Source: Hyphomicrobiaceae bacterium
GTDB lineage: Bacteria > Pseudomonadota > Alphaproteobacteria > Rhizobiales > Hyphomicrobiaceae
NCBI GenBank assembly: GCA_041397645.1
Contig: JAWKWE010000006.1
Span: 62,001 to 126,000 of the forward strand
Length of the DNA: 64,000 bases
Direction: 5' to 3'
In this document: positions 13,357-23,125 of the stretch, piece after piece
How positions within the stretch are numbered: the stretch's first letter is position 1
How the letters are laid out: every line of letters begins with the position of its first letter
Made by a program: the position numbers and the translations under genes
The notes under the pieces: generated by a model
The model's database searches: none
Told to the model about the DNA's origin: nothing
What the model saw: the letters and a program-made list of their open reading frames with translations, nothing else

Positions 13357-14244
13357 ATGTCCAGTGGTTCCAAGCGCATCCGTAAGGCCGTCTTCCCCGT
13401 GGCCGGTCTTGGCACCCGCTTCCTGCCTGCTACCAAGGCGGTGCCCAAGGAAATGCTGACCGTAGTCGATCGCCCGGTCATCCAACACGTAGTCGACGAG
13501 GCGCGCGAAGCCGGGATCGAGCACTTCATATTCGTCACTGGACGCAACAAGGGCGTGATCGAAGATCACTTCGACAGTCAGTTCGAGCTGGAACGCACGT
13601 TGAGCGAGCGCAACAAGCGCAACGAACTCGATCTCCTGGCACGCGACCTGCCGGGTCCTGGACAGACGAGCTTCACGCGCCAGCAAGCCCCACTCGGCCT
13701 GGGACATGCGGTGTGGTGCGCGAGAGAGATCGTCGGCAGCGAGCCCTTCGCGCTGCTGCTCCCGGATATGCTTCATCATGCAGAGCGTCCTTGCCTCGCC
13801 GATATGATCGCGGCGTACAACGAACATGGCGGCAACTTGATTGCCGTTTCCCCCGTGCCTGAAGATCAGACGCATCAGTATGGCATCGTCGGCGTCACCG
13901 ATCGCAAGGCAAAGGTCTCCTCCATCACGGGAATGGTCGAGAAGCCGCCGCGCGGGACCGCGCCGTCCAACCTGCACATCACAGGGCGCTACATCCTCCA
14001 GCCTGAGATCTTCGACTTGCTGGCCGATCAGGAGCGCGGTGCGGGCGGTGAAATCCAGCTCACCGACAGCATGATCCGTCTCATGGAGGAACTGAAGCAG
14101 CCCTTCCATGCCGTGCGCTTCGATGGACGTATTTACGATTGCGGATCGAAGATCGGGTTCCTCGCCGCCAACATCGCCTATGCGATGGCGCGGGACGATC
14201 TTGCCCCATCCCTGCAGGCAGAGCTGCGGCGTCTCCTCGGCTAG
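13357..14244 (+). CDS. galU: UTP--glucose-1-phosphate uridylyltransferase
   Basis: A 295-aa nucleotidyltransferase that makes UDP-glucose from UTP and glucose-1-phosphate. The signature AGLGTRFLPATKAVPKEML is near residue 15, with FVTGRNKGVIEDHFD further on and KPPRGTAPSN late. The ATG at 13357 follows GGGAG; an upstream ATG 8 codons earlier lacks a site. It is divergent from galE across about 190 nt and convergent with the outer-membrane gene, only 4 nt from its stop. Confidence 0.95.
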   Translation: MSSGSKRIRKAVFPVAGLGTRFLPATKAVPKEMLTVVDRPVIQHVVDEAREAGIEHFIFVTGRNKGVIEDHFDSQFELERTLSERNKRNELDLLARDLPGPGQTSFTRQQAPLGLGHAVWCAREIVGSEPFALLLPDMLHHAERPCLADMIAAYNEHGGNLIAVSPVPEDQTHQYGIVGVTDRKAKVSSITGMVEKPPRGTAPSNLHITGRYILQPEIFDLLADQERGAGGEIQLTDSMIRLMEELKQPFHAVRFDGRIYDCGSKIGFLAANIAYAMARDDLAPSLQAELRRLLG

Positions 14245-14248
14245 GGCA

Positions 14249-15907
14249 CTAACGCCGGATAATCATGCCAATGTGAACCTCATCGGAATTGTAATCGCTC
14301 TCGATGCCGATCGCGTTGAACTTGGTGTGCGCGTATCGCGTAAACAGGGAGGTCTCTCGGTTGAGGTAATACTCCGCACCAAGCGTGGCTCGATATTCCT
14401 TGTCTTCAATGATGCCGTCTTGCGAATTCTGCGTGGTGTACGAGAGCCCGGCTGATCCGATCAGGTAGGGACGGAAGGCGTGTCGCGCCTCAAGTCCGAG
14501 ATAGCGATAGAAAGCACCGCCCACATCAACCGTTGTGGTTTCGGACACATCCGAGCTTGCGTAAAACAGCAGCGAAGTCAGTTCGGTGACGCGCCAGGCG
14601 ACGTTGCCGTCGATGATAAGCCCGTCCAAAGATTTCAGCCGATGGTCATCGGGCGTCTGAACGCCATAGCCGAGCGAAATCTCGCCACGCAAAATGCGCC
14701 CCGTGTTACCGAATGAGAGCCCGAACCGGTAACGCTGGCCATCGGAGGAGCGATTTATGAGGTCCGTCTGCGCGACTTCGCCATAGTTGCGCTGATTGAC
14801 GGCAACTTCTGTAAACGCCGACAGCGTCGGCTTGAATTCCCAAGAAACGCGACCGGTCTCTTCCGTTGACGTGTAGTCGCGGTCGGCGTTGGAGAACGTC
14901 TGGCCTGCGTTCTGCACATCGCCGAATGTGTAGTCGGAAACCGAGCCTCGAAACTGCAACGACAGCCGATTGAAGCGGTGATTAAACGACGCTTCACCAT
15001 GATCCACTGTCTGGTTTGCGCGCGAGCCGACGCTCAACGCATCGAGCGCAGAGCGGCTTTCCTGACTGAATTGACGGTTGACGATGGCCTGCAGGTTGGT
15101 ACGGCTCGTGAAGTCGAGACGCCCGCGTGTCTCCAACTGATAGGCGCGATCGTTTTCGGAGTCATATTCACCATAGTAGCTCAGATCGCCTATCGCTCGG
15201 AACTCCAGCGCATGGCGGTCCCAATTGGACACTAGACGGGCCGCCGGCGCCAAGTCGAGCGCCCAATCCGAAACCGCATTGGGCGCGCGAAACACGTTGG
15301 AATACGACGACGAACCTATTTCGGCTTCGGGGAACAGAACGAAGCTGCCGATCCTGATGCCGACGGGATCATAAGGATCCAGACTTGCCAGTCGGCGCAC
15401 CAGTCGGTCGTTCTTGGCCGGATCGACATCCTCGACTTGAAACAGGAGCGGGTTGTAACCGGCGGGCGGGTTCTCGAAGACTGCGATATCTTCCGTATCG
15501 CGCGTATCGACGACGCTCGGATCGGTACCGTCCTGAGGCGCCACGGGTTCTGAAACATCCACCACCCCGTCGAGCGGCTGGGTGGGCTCACTGGGATAGT
15601 TTGGATCGCCGTCTTGCACCACCGCGCGCTGCCCCTCGCCGGGCACCGGATCAAGCCCATCGCTTTCTTCAGTCTCAGCAGTGGGATCGTCACTGGGAAC
15701 GGGAGGCGGGATACCAGGTGCGGCATAATTGTCGTCGAGATCAGCTGACGGCTGGCGACTTGTGCTGGGGAGCGAGGGCCCGGCGGGGAAGGTTGAGCGC
15801 AATGGCAGCGTTTCCTGCGCGTGCGCAGGCACGGGCCCCAACAGCACTCCTAGGAGGCTGGCGGCCGCAAACCCCAATAAAAACCAGGCAAATTGCCGGC
15901 GGCCCAT
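14249..15907 (-). CDS. outer membrane beta-barrel protein, polysaccharide-associated type
   Basis: A 552-aa exported protein. The signal peptide is about residues 1-30 (LLGFAAASLLGVLLGPVPAHA). Residues 30-130 are Pro/Asp-rich and probably disordered. The rest is alternating amphipathic strands with aromatic ends (RLVSNWDRHALEFRAIGDLSYYG, YRFGLSFGNTGRILRGEISLGYG) and a final strand ending ...VHIGMIIRR, as expected for a beta-barrel. It resembles the BBP2 class of putative barrels found with exopolysaccharide genes. Its neighbours galU, galE and kdsD fit a role in envelope polysaccharide, but no substrate can be assigned. Confidence 0.72.
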   Translation of the reverse strand: MGRRQFAWFLLGFAAASLLGVLLGPVPAHAQETLPLRSTFPAGPSLPSTSRQPSADLDDNYAAPGIPPPVPSDDPTAETEESDGLDPVPGEGQRAVVQDGDPNYPSEPTQPLDGVVDVSEPVAPQDGTDPSVVDTRDTEDIAVFENPPAGYNPLLFQVEDVDPAKNDRLVRRLASLDPYDPVGIRIGSFVLFPEAEIGSSSYSNVFRAPNAVSDWALDLAPAARLVSNWDRHALEFRAIGDLSYYGEYDSENDRAYQLETRGRLDFTSRTNLQAIVNRQFSQESRSALDALSVGSRANQTVDHGEASFNHRFNRLSLQFRGSVSDYTFGDVQNAGQTFSNADRDYTSTEETGRVSWEFKPTLSAFTEVAVNQRNYGEVAQTDLINRSSDGQRYRFGLSFGNTGRILRGEISLGYGVQTPDDHRLKSLDGLIIDGNVAWRVTELTSLLFYASSDVSETTTVDVGGAFYRYLGLEARHAFRPYLIGSAGLSYTTQNSQDGIIEDKEYRATLGAEYYLNRETSLFTRYAHTKFNAIGIESDYNSDEVHIGMIIRR

Positions 15908-16121
15908 TGCCGAAGCGTCCCCACGAACTTCTCTTCACGCGAACGCCACAGACACCACCGCCGACACTAAAAAGGCCCGGTTAATTCGGACTTAAGGGGA
16001 TTACGCTGTAGCCCAGGTGGCCACGGGGGCGGTCCTTTGCTAGACACGACTCTTAAAGGGCAACCGCCCTGCCCTGAACCTGCCCTGTAGGCCCAGCGCC
16101 TCAACATGAGCGGTCGTCGAT

Positions 16122-17153
16122 ATGCAAAAAGCCCTTACCCAACCGCGCCCGCGAACCCGCACGGCGGCAAAGCGCGCAAAGCCAGTCCAAAGCGCGGCTG
16201 TGAGCTCGGCGCTGCGGACACTGGCCCTCGAAAAAGAGGGACTAAGCCAGCTTTCCGAGGACCTTGCTGCCTCTCTTGCCCCAGCTTTCCGAGACGCCGT
16301 GGATAGGCTCGTGGCCGTGCGTGGGCGCGTCATCGTCACCGGCATCGGCAAGAGCGGACATGTCGGTCAGAAGATCGCCGCAACGTTCGCCTCGACGGGG
16401 ACGCCGGCCTTCTTTGTCCACCCCAGCGAGGCTTCGCATGGCGATCTCGGCATGATCACGCCGCAGGACCTTATCCTGGCGCTCTCGTGGTCGGGTGAAA
16501 CGGTCGAGCTCAAACCGCTGATCATCTATTCTCGCCGGTTTGCTGTGCCACTCGTCTCGATTACATCGCGCGCAGATTCGGCGCTCGGCAGCCAGTCCGA
16601 CGTCGCGCTTGTACTACCGCGCTCCAAAGAAGCCTGCCCACATGGCTTGGCCCCCACCACGTCCACGACCATGCAGCTTGCGCTCGGCGACTGCCTCGCT
16701 ATTGCGCTGCTGGAAGCAAAGGGCTTCACCGCGCACGATTTCAAGATCTTCCATCCCGGCGGTTCGCTCGGGGCGAACCTCAAGCATGTCAGCGACATCA
16801 TGCATAAGGCCGACAAGCTACCGCTGACCGGACCGAACGAGATGATGTCGACCGCAGTGCTGACCATGACCGCCAAGAGCTTTGGATGCCTTGGCATCAT
16901 AGATGGCAAGGGGAGGCTCGTCGGGGTCATCACCGACGGCGACTTACGCCGTCATATCGATACCGATATGCGCAAGGCGCGCACAGGCGATATCATGACC
17001 CGCAAGCCGAAGTCCGTAAGACCTAATATGCTGGCGTCAGCGGCACTCGAATTCATGAATGCGTCTTGCATCACGTCGCTGTTCGTTGTGGATAAAAGCA
17101 AGCCGGTTGGTATCATCCACGTTCACGACCTGCTGCGTGCTGGCGTCGTTTAA
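16122..17153 (+). CDS. kdsD: arabinose-5-phosphate isomerase, KpsF/GutQ family
   Basis: A 343-aa enzyme converting ribulose-5-phosphate to arabinose-5-phosphate, the first step of KDO synthesis for lipopolysaccharide. An SIS sugar-isomerase domain spans about residues 55-190 (GIGKSGHVGQKIAATFASTG, and SWSGET near 127, with the HPSEASHGDLG block). Two CBS domains follow at about 215-340. The N-terminal 30 residues are Arg/Ala-rich and longer than usual, and no strong ribosome site precedes the ATG at 16122, so the true start may be different. It stands alone between an outer-membrane gene and nfeD. Confidence 0.92.
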   Translation: MQKALTQPRPRTRTAAKRAKPVQSAAVSSALRTLALEKEGLSQLSEDLAASLAPAFRDAVDRLVAVRGRVIVTGIGKSGHVGQKIAATFASTGTPAFFVHPSEASHGDLGMITPQDLILALSWSGETVELKPLIIYSRRFAVPLVSITSRADSALGSQSDVALVLPRSKEACPHGLAPTTSTTMQLALGDCLAIALLEAKGFTAHDFKIFHPGGSLGANLKHVSDIMHKADKLPLTGPNEMMSTAVLTMTAKSFGCLGIIDGKGRLVGVITDGDLRRHIDTDMRKARTGDIMTRKPKSVRPNMLASAALEFMNASCITSLFVVDKSKPVGIIHVHDLLRAGVV

Positions 17154-17176
17154 GCGCGTCCCCAGCAGCATCGCAG

Positions 17177-17626
17177 CTACGATAGCGGCGTGACGACCAG
17201 GACCGTTCCGTTGACACCTGTCACGCGCACTTCCGCGCCTTGGGCCGCGTCGTCGCCTTCCGCCGTCCAGACTGTGTCGCCGACACGTACCTTGCCGCGG
17301 CCGTTTCGAATGGCATCCACGACCTCGACTTTTCGGCCGACATATTGCGCGCCGCGCACGTTGAGCGTCGGTTCGTCAGCCACCTCGTCACCCGCATAGC
17401 GACGAACCCAGAACACGGTCGCAACCGAGATGATCGCAAAGGCTACGATTTGCCAGGGCCAGGCAATCGGAAGCAGAAGTGCCAGGACCCCGATAATGGC
17501 AGCGGCAATGCCAAACCACAGGAAATGGATGCCGGGCACAAGTGTCTCCAGCACCATCAACAAAGCTGCCAGCGCAAACCACAGCCAGGGGCCAAATTGC
17601 GCGATCAGGTGGGAAACGGATTGCAT
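17177..17626 (-). CDS. NfeD family membrane protein
   Basis: A 149-aa short-form NfeD. Two or three membrane helices lie at about residues 12-70 (WLWFALAALLMVLETLVPG, LLLPIAWPWQIVAFAIISV), followed by a soluble OB-fold domain at about 85-149 ending in VRVTGVNGTVLVV. Short NfeD proteins partner stomatin/SPFH proteins in membrane microdomains. The SPFH gene lies 58 nt upstream on the same strand, the classical pairing. Confidence 0.9.
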   Translation of the reverse strand: MQSVSHLIAQFGPWLWFALAALLMVLETLVPGIHFLWFGIAAAIIGVLALLLPIAWPWQIVAFAIISVATVFWVRRYAGDEVADEPTLNVRGAQYVGRKVEVVDAIRNGRGKVRVGDTVWTAEGDDAAQGAEVRVTGVNGTVLVVTPLS

Positions 17627-17684
17627 GGCGCTATCCTCGAGTTACCGGGTCTTGCCGGGCATGTTTGGGCGCTGGAAAAATTTC

Positions 17685-18713
17685 TCAAGCCGGCGGCACG
17701 CTAGGGCGTGAGGGCCCCTTGGGCGCTGGACGTCCGGGCTGGCCGCCGGCCCCACCCCCGCCGAAGGCTTCTCCGGTGATCTGAGCAAGACCTGCCAACG
17801 AGCCGATGACGGAAGCTGCTTCAAGCGGCATCATCAACACTTTCTGGTTGGGTGCGCTCGCCAGTTTCTCCAGAGCTTTGACGTAGTTGTTGGCAACGAA
17901 GTAGTTGATCGCCTGGACATTGCCCTCGGCAATCGCCTGCGAAACCATCGCTGTCGCTTTCGCTTCAGCCTCGGCAGCACGTTCGCGTGCTTCAGCGTCA
18001 CGGAACGCAGCCTCGCGGCGGCCTTCGGCTTCAAGCACGACCGCCTGTTTGTCACCTTCCGCCGACAGGATCGAAGCCTGCTTCTCGCCTTCCGCCTTCA
18101 GGATCGCGGACTGCCGCAAGCCTTCCGATTCCAGGATTTGGGCACGCTTTTCCCGCTCCGCTTTCATCTGGCGAGCCATGCTGTCGATCAGATCGCGCGG
18201 CGGTGCGATATCCTTGATCTCGATGCGCGTCACCTTCACGCCCCACGCCTCAGTTGCTGCATCAACGACTTGGAGCAGGCGAGCGTTGATCTGATCACGG
18301 TTGGACAGCAATTCGTCGAGATCCATCGAGCCCATGACGGTACGAATATTCGTCATCGTCAGGTTGATGATCGAATGTTCCAGCGCGTCGACCTCGTAGG
18401 CAGCCTTCGCGGCGTTCAAGATCTGAAAGAACGCGACGCCGTCGACGCGAACCATGGCGTTATCGCGCGTGATGACATCCTGGCTCGGGATGTCCATCAC
18501 CTGCTCTTTCATGTTCATCTGATGGACGACCCGCTCCAGAACCGGCATCAGGATGTGCATTCCAGGATTTAGTGTGCGCGTGTACCGGCCTAGATTCTCA
18601 ACGGTGTAGTTGAAACCCTGCGGCACGATCTTGATCGTGGACCATAAAATCCACACTGCCAGCGCAAGGAGCGCGAATCCGAAGATCTCAAAACCGCCGA
18701 AAATGCCGTCCAT
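17685..18713 (-). CDS. SPFH/Band 7 stomatin-like (paraslipin, QmcA-type) protein
   Basis: A 342-aa membrane-anchored scaffold protein. One N-terminal membrane helix is at about residues 5-24 and a Band 7 domain follows at about 25-180 (VPQGFNYTVENLGRYTRTL, DVITRDNAMVRVDG). Next come a long charged helical region with repeated SEGLRQSAI/AEGEKQASI/AEGDKQAVV units (200-260) and a Gly/Pro-rich tail. It makes oligomeric assemblies in the inner membrane, probably with the NfeD protein encoded next. The start at 18713 follows GGGAGGGA; the longer open frame upstream lacks a site. Confidence 0.9.
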   Translation of the reverse strand: MDGIFGGFEIFGFALLALAVWILWSTIKIVPQGFNYTVENLGRYTRTLNPGMHILMPVLERVVHQMNMKEQVMDIPSQDVITRDNAMVRVDGVAFFQILNAAKAAYEVDALEHSIINLTMTNIRTVMGSMDLDELLSNRDQINARLLQVVDAATEAWGVKVTRIEIKDIAPPRDLIDSMARQMKAEREKRAQILESEGLRQSAILKAEGEKQASILSAEGDKQAVVLEAEGRREAAFRDAEARERAAEAEAKATAMVSQAIAEGNVQAINYFVANNYVKALEKLASAPNQKVLMMPLEAASVIGSLAGLAQITGEAFGGGGAGGQPGRPAPKGPSRPSVPPA

Positions 18714-18916
18714 GGTGTGTCCCTCCCGAGGGGCCAATCGCTCCAAAGAAAATAGGTTCGCCAATTGTGTTTTGAAGTCCGAATCGGAAAAACTTTGTAA
18801 ACAGAACGTCAAAAACATGCATTAAACAGTACAATGGAGAAAATTGCCGTTTTCCACATCCAGCGGGCAATTGTTCGGATTACCTTTTTCGATTTGGTCG
18901 GCTTCTATTTGGGGAG

Positions 18917-19978
18917 TTATATCCACCCCATTAATTCGCGACGGACGACATCCTCAATTACGTCCATACCCTCGGCGCTATCGTTGAGAGCCGGCAGGTA
19001 AGCGAATTTCTCTCCGCCATTGCTTTCAAATATGTGGCGGTTTTCGACATCCAACTCCTCAAGTGTCTCAAGACAATCGGCCGAGAAGCCGGGCGCGACG
19101 AGAACGAGCTTCTTCACGCCTGATTTGGCGAGCGCCATAATGGTTTCATCCGTATACGGCTGAAGCCAGGGATCGTTGCCGAAACGGGACTGGAAGGTCG
19201 TCAGCCAACGATCTTTGTTAACGTCCAGTTTTTCGCGCAGCAAGCGCGAGGTCTTTTGACACTGGCAATGATAGGGGTCGCCCGCTTCAAGATACTTTTG
19301 CGGCATTCCATGAAATGTCGCGATGATCTTTTCAGGTTCGAAATCGAGCTTGGACAAATGCGTGCGCATGGAGCGCGCCAGCGCATCGATATAGGCAGAA
19401 TTGTCGTGATAGGATGGTGCAACACGCACCGCTGGCTGCCAACGCATCTTTATGAGCGCTCGAAAAGCCTGGTCAGCGGCTGTTGCCGTCGTTGCCGCCG
19501 CATATTGCGGATAGAGCGGCAGCAATAGAATACGGTCGCAGCCTTGATCCATCAAAGCTTTGATCCGGCTTTCTGTCGTCGGATTGGCGTAACGCATTGC
19601 CCAATCGACAACGACGTTGGGTTGATCGGCCAATCGCGCTGTCAATTTATCTGACTGGCTGCGGGTAATGGTCTTGAGCGGCCCCTCATTGCGATCGTTG
19701 TTCCAGATCGACGCGTAGTCTTTTCCCTTCTTGGAGGGGCGAACCGTCAGAATGATGAGGTTGAGGATTGGCCACCACTTCCAGCGCGGCTCCTCGATCA
19801 CCCGCGTATCGGATAGGAACTCCTTGAGATAGCGACGCATCGGCCAGTAACTCGTCCCATCCGGCGTTCCGAGATTGAGCAGCAGAACGCCTATACGACC
19901 GTACTTCACCTGCGGATGGCCTGCAGGCCAATGTTGCTTGTCGCTTTCCGTTGATGGGGATCGTGGTGCGTCGTTCAT
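18917..19978 (-). CDS. hemH: ferrochelatase
   Basis: A 353-aa enzyme that inserts ferrous iron into protoporphyrin IX, the last step of haem synthesis. Visible blocks are VLLLNLGTPDG near residue 31, the active-site His in ATFHGMPQKYL, PYHCQCQKT, and the conserved acidic block DCLETLEELDVE. The first 25 residues are an extra polar tail. It is transcribed alone, with about 200 nt of AT-rich sequence separating it from the next gene. No Irr or Fur site was recognised. Confidence 0.95.
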   Translation of the reverse strand: MNDAPRSPSTESDKQHWPAGHPQVKYGRIGVLLLNLGTPDGTSYWPMRRYLKEFLSDTRVIEEPRWKWWPILNLIILTVRPSKKGKDYASIWNNDRNEGPLKTITRSQSDKLTARLADQPNVVVDWAMRYANPTTESRIKALMDQGCDRILLLPLYPQYAAATTATAADQAFRALIKMRWQPAVRVAPSYHDNSAYIDALARSMRTHLSKLDFEPEKIIATFHGMPQKYLEAGDPYHCQCQKTSRLLREKLDVNKDRWLTTFQSRFGNDPWLQPYTDETIMALAKSGVKKLVLVAPGFSADCLETLEELDVENRHIFESNGGEKFAYLPALNDSAEGMDVIEDVVRRELMGWI

Positions 19979-20048
19979 TCAGATCTCCTCGCCGACGTGC
20001 TTGACGGCGGGCGGACCTTAGCGGATCACGAGGCGAATGCGAACAGTC

Positions 20049-21071
20049 CTATTTGGGCGCCTTCGCCGCTAATCTCGGAGCGCCGGCATCACTCTGCGCT
20101 TTAGGACGTACCGCAGAACCGCCTCCGTCCGAGCCGATCTTGAGAGGCGTCACCATGCGAGTATCTGGTTGTGAACGCGGCGTAGACGAGATCAACGGCG
20201 CGGCGTTCCAATAGCATTCCATACGTCGCGCGAACGCTGCCGGTCTTTCCGCAAATAACCGCTCCGAAAGAGCCCGCGCGGCCGAGCGCAGTTCGGCTTG
20301 ACGATTGCGGGCAAGCGCCACGATCCCCGAGGTGTCCAGGGTATCGTCACCACGACGTTCAACCAGGTCTATAAGCTCGGACAGGTCGTGGTCGTCGCCC
20401 AGCAACTCCGCAAGCTCGCGGCACGCTGCGATCCGCATATTGAAAAATTCCGGCCACGCGCGAGACAGCAACGCCATGTGCCTCTGGTGCCATTGCACGG
20501 CCTTGCGAAGCTCATGGAACAACTCATCCTCTGGCTTGGAATAAGCATGCGCAAAGGCCCTTCTGGCCTTCCGATATGTCCCTTCCAGCCCGCCAACAAT
20601 GCAAGCAAAACCTGTGCGCTTCACCTTGAGCTTGTCCAGCTTGCGCCTTTGCCGAGCGAAGCCATCGATAACGCGCTTCGCGCGTGCCGCGTCGAGGTGC
20701 GGAGCATGCCCTTCCACTTCGCAGGCAAACATCGACTTAAGCGGTGCCAGCGTCGCATTTGCATTTGAACCGAAATGAGCTTCGAGCTTATCGACAGTTT
20801 CGCGCAGAACATGCGCCCCACGCGCCCCGGCCAATTGGTCGCCAAGACCGCCGATCGCCTTGTATAGCGCAGCAAGCTCTTTATTGCGCAGCGTCGGATC
20901 GAGCAAACGCAGCAGCGATCGCAACCGCTTAACGACTTTGCGCGCTTCGTGGACGCCTGTGGGCGGCACAGGATCTTGAGACAAGACCGCGACCGCGCGC
21001 ATCACCTGCTCACGAGCAATAGCGCGTATCGATTTGGCTTTGATGTTTGACGGCTTAAGCCTGTAGGCCAT
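20049..21071 (-). CDS. CHAD domain protein
   Basis: A 340-aa, strongly basic helical protein. The CHAD domain has the typical VHEARKVVKRLRSLLRLL stretch near residue 38 (conserved His and Arg residues) and HELRKAVQWHQRHM near 185. CHAD domains bind polyphosphate and some localise to polyphosphate granules. No CYTH (triphosphatase) domain is fused or encoded beside it. A Pro/Ser-rich tail of about 40 residues may be disordered. The start is set at 21071 (MAYRLK); earlier in-frame ATGs at 21092 and 21119 are possible. Confidence 0.85.
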   Translation of the reverse strand: MAYRLKPSNIKAKSIRAIAREQVMRAVAVLSQDPVPPTGVHEARKVVKRLRSLLRLLDPTLRNKELAALYKAIGGLGDQLAGARGAHVLRETVDKLEAHFGSNANATLAPLKSMFACEVEGHAPHLDAARAKRVIDGFARQRRKLDKLKVKRTGFACIVGGLEGTYRKARRAFAHAYSKPEDELFHELRKAVQWHQRHMALLSRAWPEFFNMRIAACRELAELLGDDHDLSELIDLVERRGDDTLDTSGIVALARNRQAELRSAARALSERLFAERPAAFARRMECYWNAAPLISSTPRSQPDTRMVTPLKIGSDGGGSAVRPKAQSDAGAPRLAAKAPK

Positions 21072-21201
21072 GGAGTGACTCGTGCCGCGCATTTCGCAGG
21101 CGCTTAAAATAGCAACCACAGCTCGTTGTCACAATCTAACGGCGAGGCCATGCATGGTTAACATGCCGGATTCTAAGGTGCGACAGAAAAGACCTAAAAT
21201 T

Positions 21202-21822
21202 TCAAAAGGTAGGCCGGGACCACGCAACCCAAGTGCGCACACGGTTCTCCGGTGACGGGTGGGTGAAAAAATCGGTGATCACGGCAACCGACGTTGCACC
21301 GGCGGCGATAACTGGGCTCGCCCTTTCCGGGGTAATGCCGCCGATGGCAACAAGTGGCAGCGAACCGATCCGCCGGCGCCACTGACCGATGCGCTCCAGC
21401 CCTTGCGGCGCCCACTTCATTTCCTTCAACTTAGTCTCGTAGATCGGACCGAGGGCAACATAGTCGGGCTCGGCAGCAAGCGCGGTCTCAAGTTCCTCTT
21501 CGCTGTGCGTGGAAATGCCTAGACGCATTCCGGCTTTCTTGATTGCGGGAAGATCCGCCGCAGCCAAGTCTTCCTGCCCCAAATGTATGTACCGGGCCCC
21601 CTCATCGATAGCCGCCTGCCAGTAATCGTTGACGATCAACTGACAGCCGTAGCGCCGTGTCAGCGCCAAGCTATCGGCAATCTGACTGCTCACTTCTTCG
21701 AGGCTGGCATCCTTGAGGCGCAACTGCACCGTCCTAACGCCAAGCGGTACGATGCGCATCAACCACTGAAAATCTGGAACGATAGGATAAAAAGGGTCTA
21801 GTCCGTGGGAAATCTCAGGCAT
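21202..21822 (-). CDS. thiE: thiamine phosphate synthase
   Basis: A 206-aa TIM-barrel enzyme that couples the pyrimidine (HMP-PP) and thiazole phosphate moieties. Visible motifs are TVQLRLKD (pyrophosphate-side Lys), LIVNDYW, HLGQEDL, LGISTHS, YVALGPIYETK and VAIGGIT. The LGISTHS block is typical of the alphaproteobacterial group. The start lies 6 nt after the thiG stop, so it is likely translationally coupled. It is the last gene of thiS-thiG-thiE. Confidence 0.93.
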   Translation of the reverse strand: MPEISHGLDPFYPIVPDFQWLMRIVPLGVRTVQLRLKDASLEEVSSQIADSLALTRRYGCQLIVNDYWQAAIDEGARYIHLGQEDLAAADLPAIKKAGMRLGISTHSEEELETALAAEPDYVALGPIYETKLKEMKWAPQGLERIGQWRRRIGSLPLVAIGGITPERASPVIAAGATSVAVITDFFTHPSPENRVRTWVAWSRPTF

Positions 21823-21828
21823 CAGTTC

Positions 21829-22644
21829 TCATTCAATCTCAAAAAATGGAGTTCCGGCGACAGGCGTCGAAGGCACGGCCATGTCGCGCGGCGCCATGAG
21901 GCCGGCTTCATAACCCCTCCTTCCGGCTTTCACGGCAATTGCGAAAGCCTGCGCCATGCCGACCGGATCGGTAGCTTTGGCAATAGCAGTATTAAGCAGA
22001 ACGGCGTCGTAACCCAATTCCATTGCTTCGGCAGCGTGGGAAGGCGCGCCAATACCAGCATCAACGACAAGCGGGACCCCGGGGAAATATGCACGCAAGG
22101 TCACAAGCGCCTGCTTGTTGGCCAAACCACGGCCCGTTCCGATGGGCGCACCCCAAGGCATGATCACCTGACAGCCCGCGGCAAGAAGGCGTTCGGCCAC
22201 GGACAGGTCTTCGGTTGTATACGGGAAGACCTTGAAGCCGCTCGACACCAGTGTCTTCGCAGCCTCCACAAGACCGAACACGTCAGGCTGAAGCGTATCA
22301 TCGTTGGCGATGACCTCAAGCTTGACCCAATCGGTGCCAAACAGTTCGCGCGCCATTTCGGCAGTCGTGATCGCGTCGCGCGGTGTGCGGCAACCGGCCG
22401 TATTCGGAAGCACTTTGACGCCGAGACCGGAGATAAGATCGAGAAATTCTGCGCCCATGCGCCCACCGGCTGTTTCCCGGCGCAGAGAGACCGTGATGAT
22501 GTCTGCCTTCGCAGCCTTGACGGCGTCGGCGAGCACATGAGGCGAAGGATAGCCTGCAGTTCCCACGAATAGGCGCGACTCGAGAGGCGTGCCGTAAACG
22601 ACAAGCGGCGCCACCTTGGGCTTTTGTTGAGCGCGCAAATTCAT
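21829..22644 (-). CDS. thiG: thiazole synthase
   Basis: A 271-aa TIM-barrel enzyme that forms the thiazole phosphate from deoxyxylulose phosphate, dehydroglycine and the ThiS thiocarboxylate. The visible motifs are the FVGTAGY start block, the TVSLRRETAGG strand, WVKLEVI with the Schiff-base lysine, the MPWGAPIGTGRG phosphate loop and VVDAGIGAPSHAAEAMELG. AGAGG ribosome-like purines precede the ATG. It follows thiS by 39 nt. Confidence 0.96.
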   Translation of the reverse strand: MNLRAQQKPKVAPLVVYGTPLESRLFVGTAGYPSPHVLADAVKAAKADIITVSLRRETAGGRMGAEFLDLISGLGVKVLPNTAGCRTPRDAITTAEMARELFGTDWVKLEVIANDDTLQPDVFGLVEAAKTLVSSGFKVFPYTTEDLSVAERLLAAGCQVIMPWGAPIGTGRGLANKQALVTLRAYFPGVPLVVDAGIGAPSHAAEAMELGYDAVLLNTAIAKATDPVGMAQAFAIAVKAGRRGYEAGLMAPRDMAVPSTPVAGTPFFEIE

Positions 22645-22683
22645 AGCCTCTTTTCTTCTGCCAGATGCAAAAGCTTTATCTGA

Positions 22684-22905
22684 TCAACCACCCTGTCGGG
22701 GTGAGACGATCTCGATCTTGTCGCCATCATGGAGCAGCGCGCCACTACGGGCGCTTGCAGCCACGAACTGGCCATTCAATGCGGTCGCAATCTTCTGACC
22801 GGCCAGTTCCTGTTCGTCGATCAGCTCTTCCAAGCTGCGCGCCGACGTCTCGATTTTCTTGCCGTTGAGCATCACATCCATGACCGCGTTCATAGCCTCG
22901 GACAT
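22684..22905 (-). CDS. thiS: sulfur carrier protein ThiS
   Basis: A 73-aa ubiquitin-like protein ending in Gly-Gly. The C-terminal glycine is adenylated and thiocarboxylated to deliver sulfur to ThiG. The sequence has the usual VMLNGKKIE start and GDKIEIVSPRQGG end. It is the first gene of thiS-thiG-thiE. In many relatives thiO lies directly before it; here a large opposite-strand gene comes between. Confidence 0.93.
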   Translation of the reverse strand: MSEAMNAVMDVMLNGKKIETSARSLEELIDEQELAGQKIATALNGQFVAASARSGALLHDGDKIEIVSPRQGG

Positions 22906-23125
22906 TCCCGAATTTCTTGCACTGTCGTGCCTGTCGGCCTTGTTGGGTGCCTGGCTGCAGCGCGCCGATATGGGTTATTAAGACTTCTTTTTCAATCCGT
23001 TGAGAGCTTTTTTACCGCCAACATCGCTAATTCAACGATCTAGTCCAGAAATCGCCGCACTTCATCCACTCCTTTTGGCCCATCCGGCCGCATCCAGCGG
23101 CTCAACGCTTGGAGCATCTGCCCAA

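Noticed and set aside
13620..13680. Sigma-54-like TGGCAC sites
   Set aside because: The matches lie inside coding sequence (galU) and lack the full GG-N10-GC spacing before a gene.
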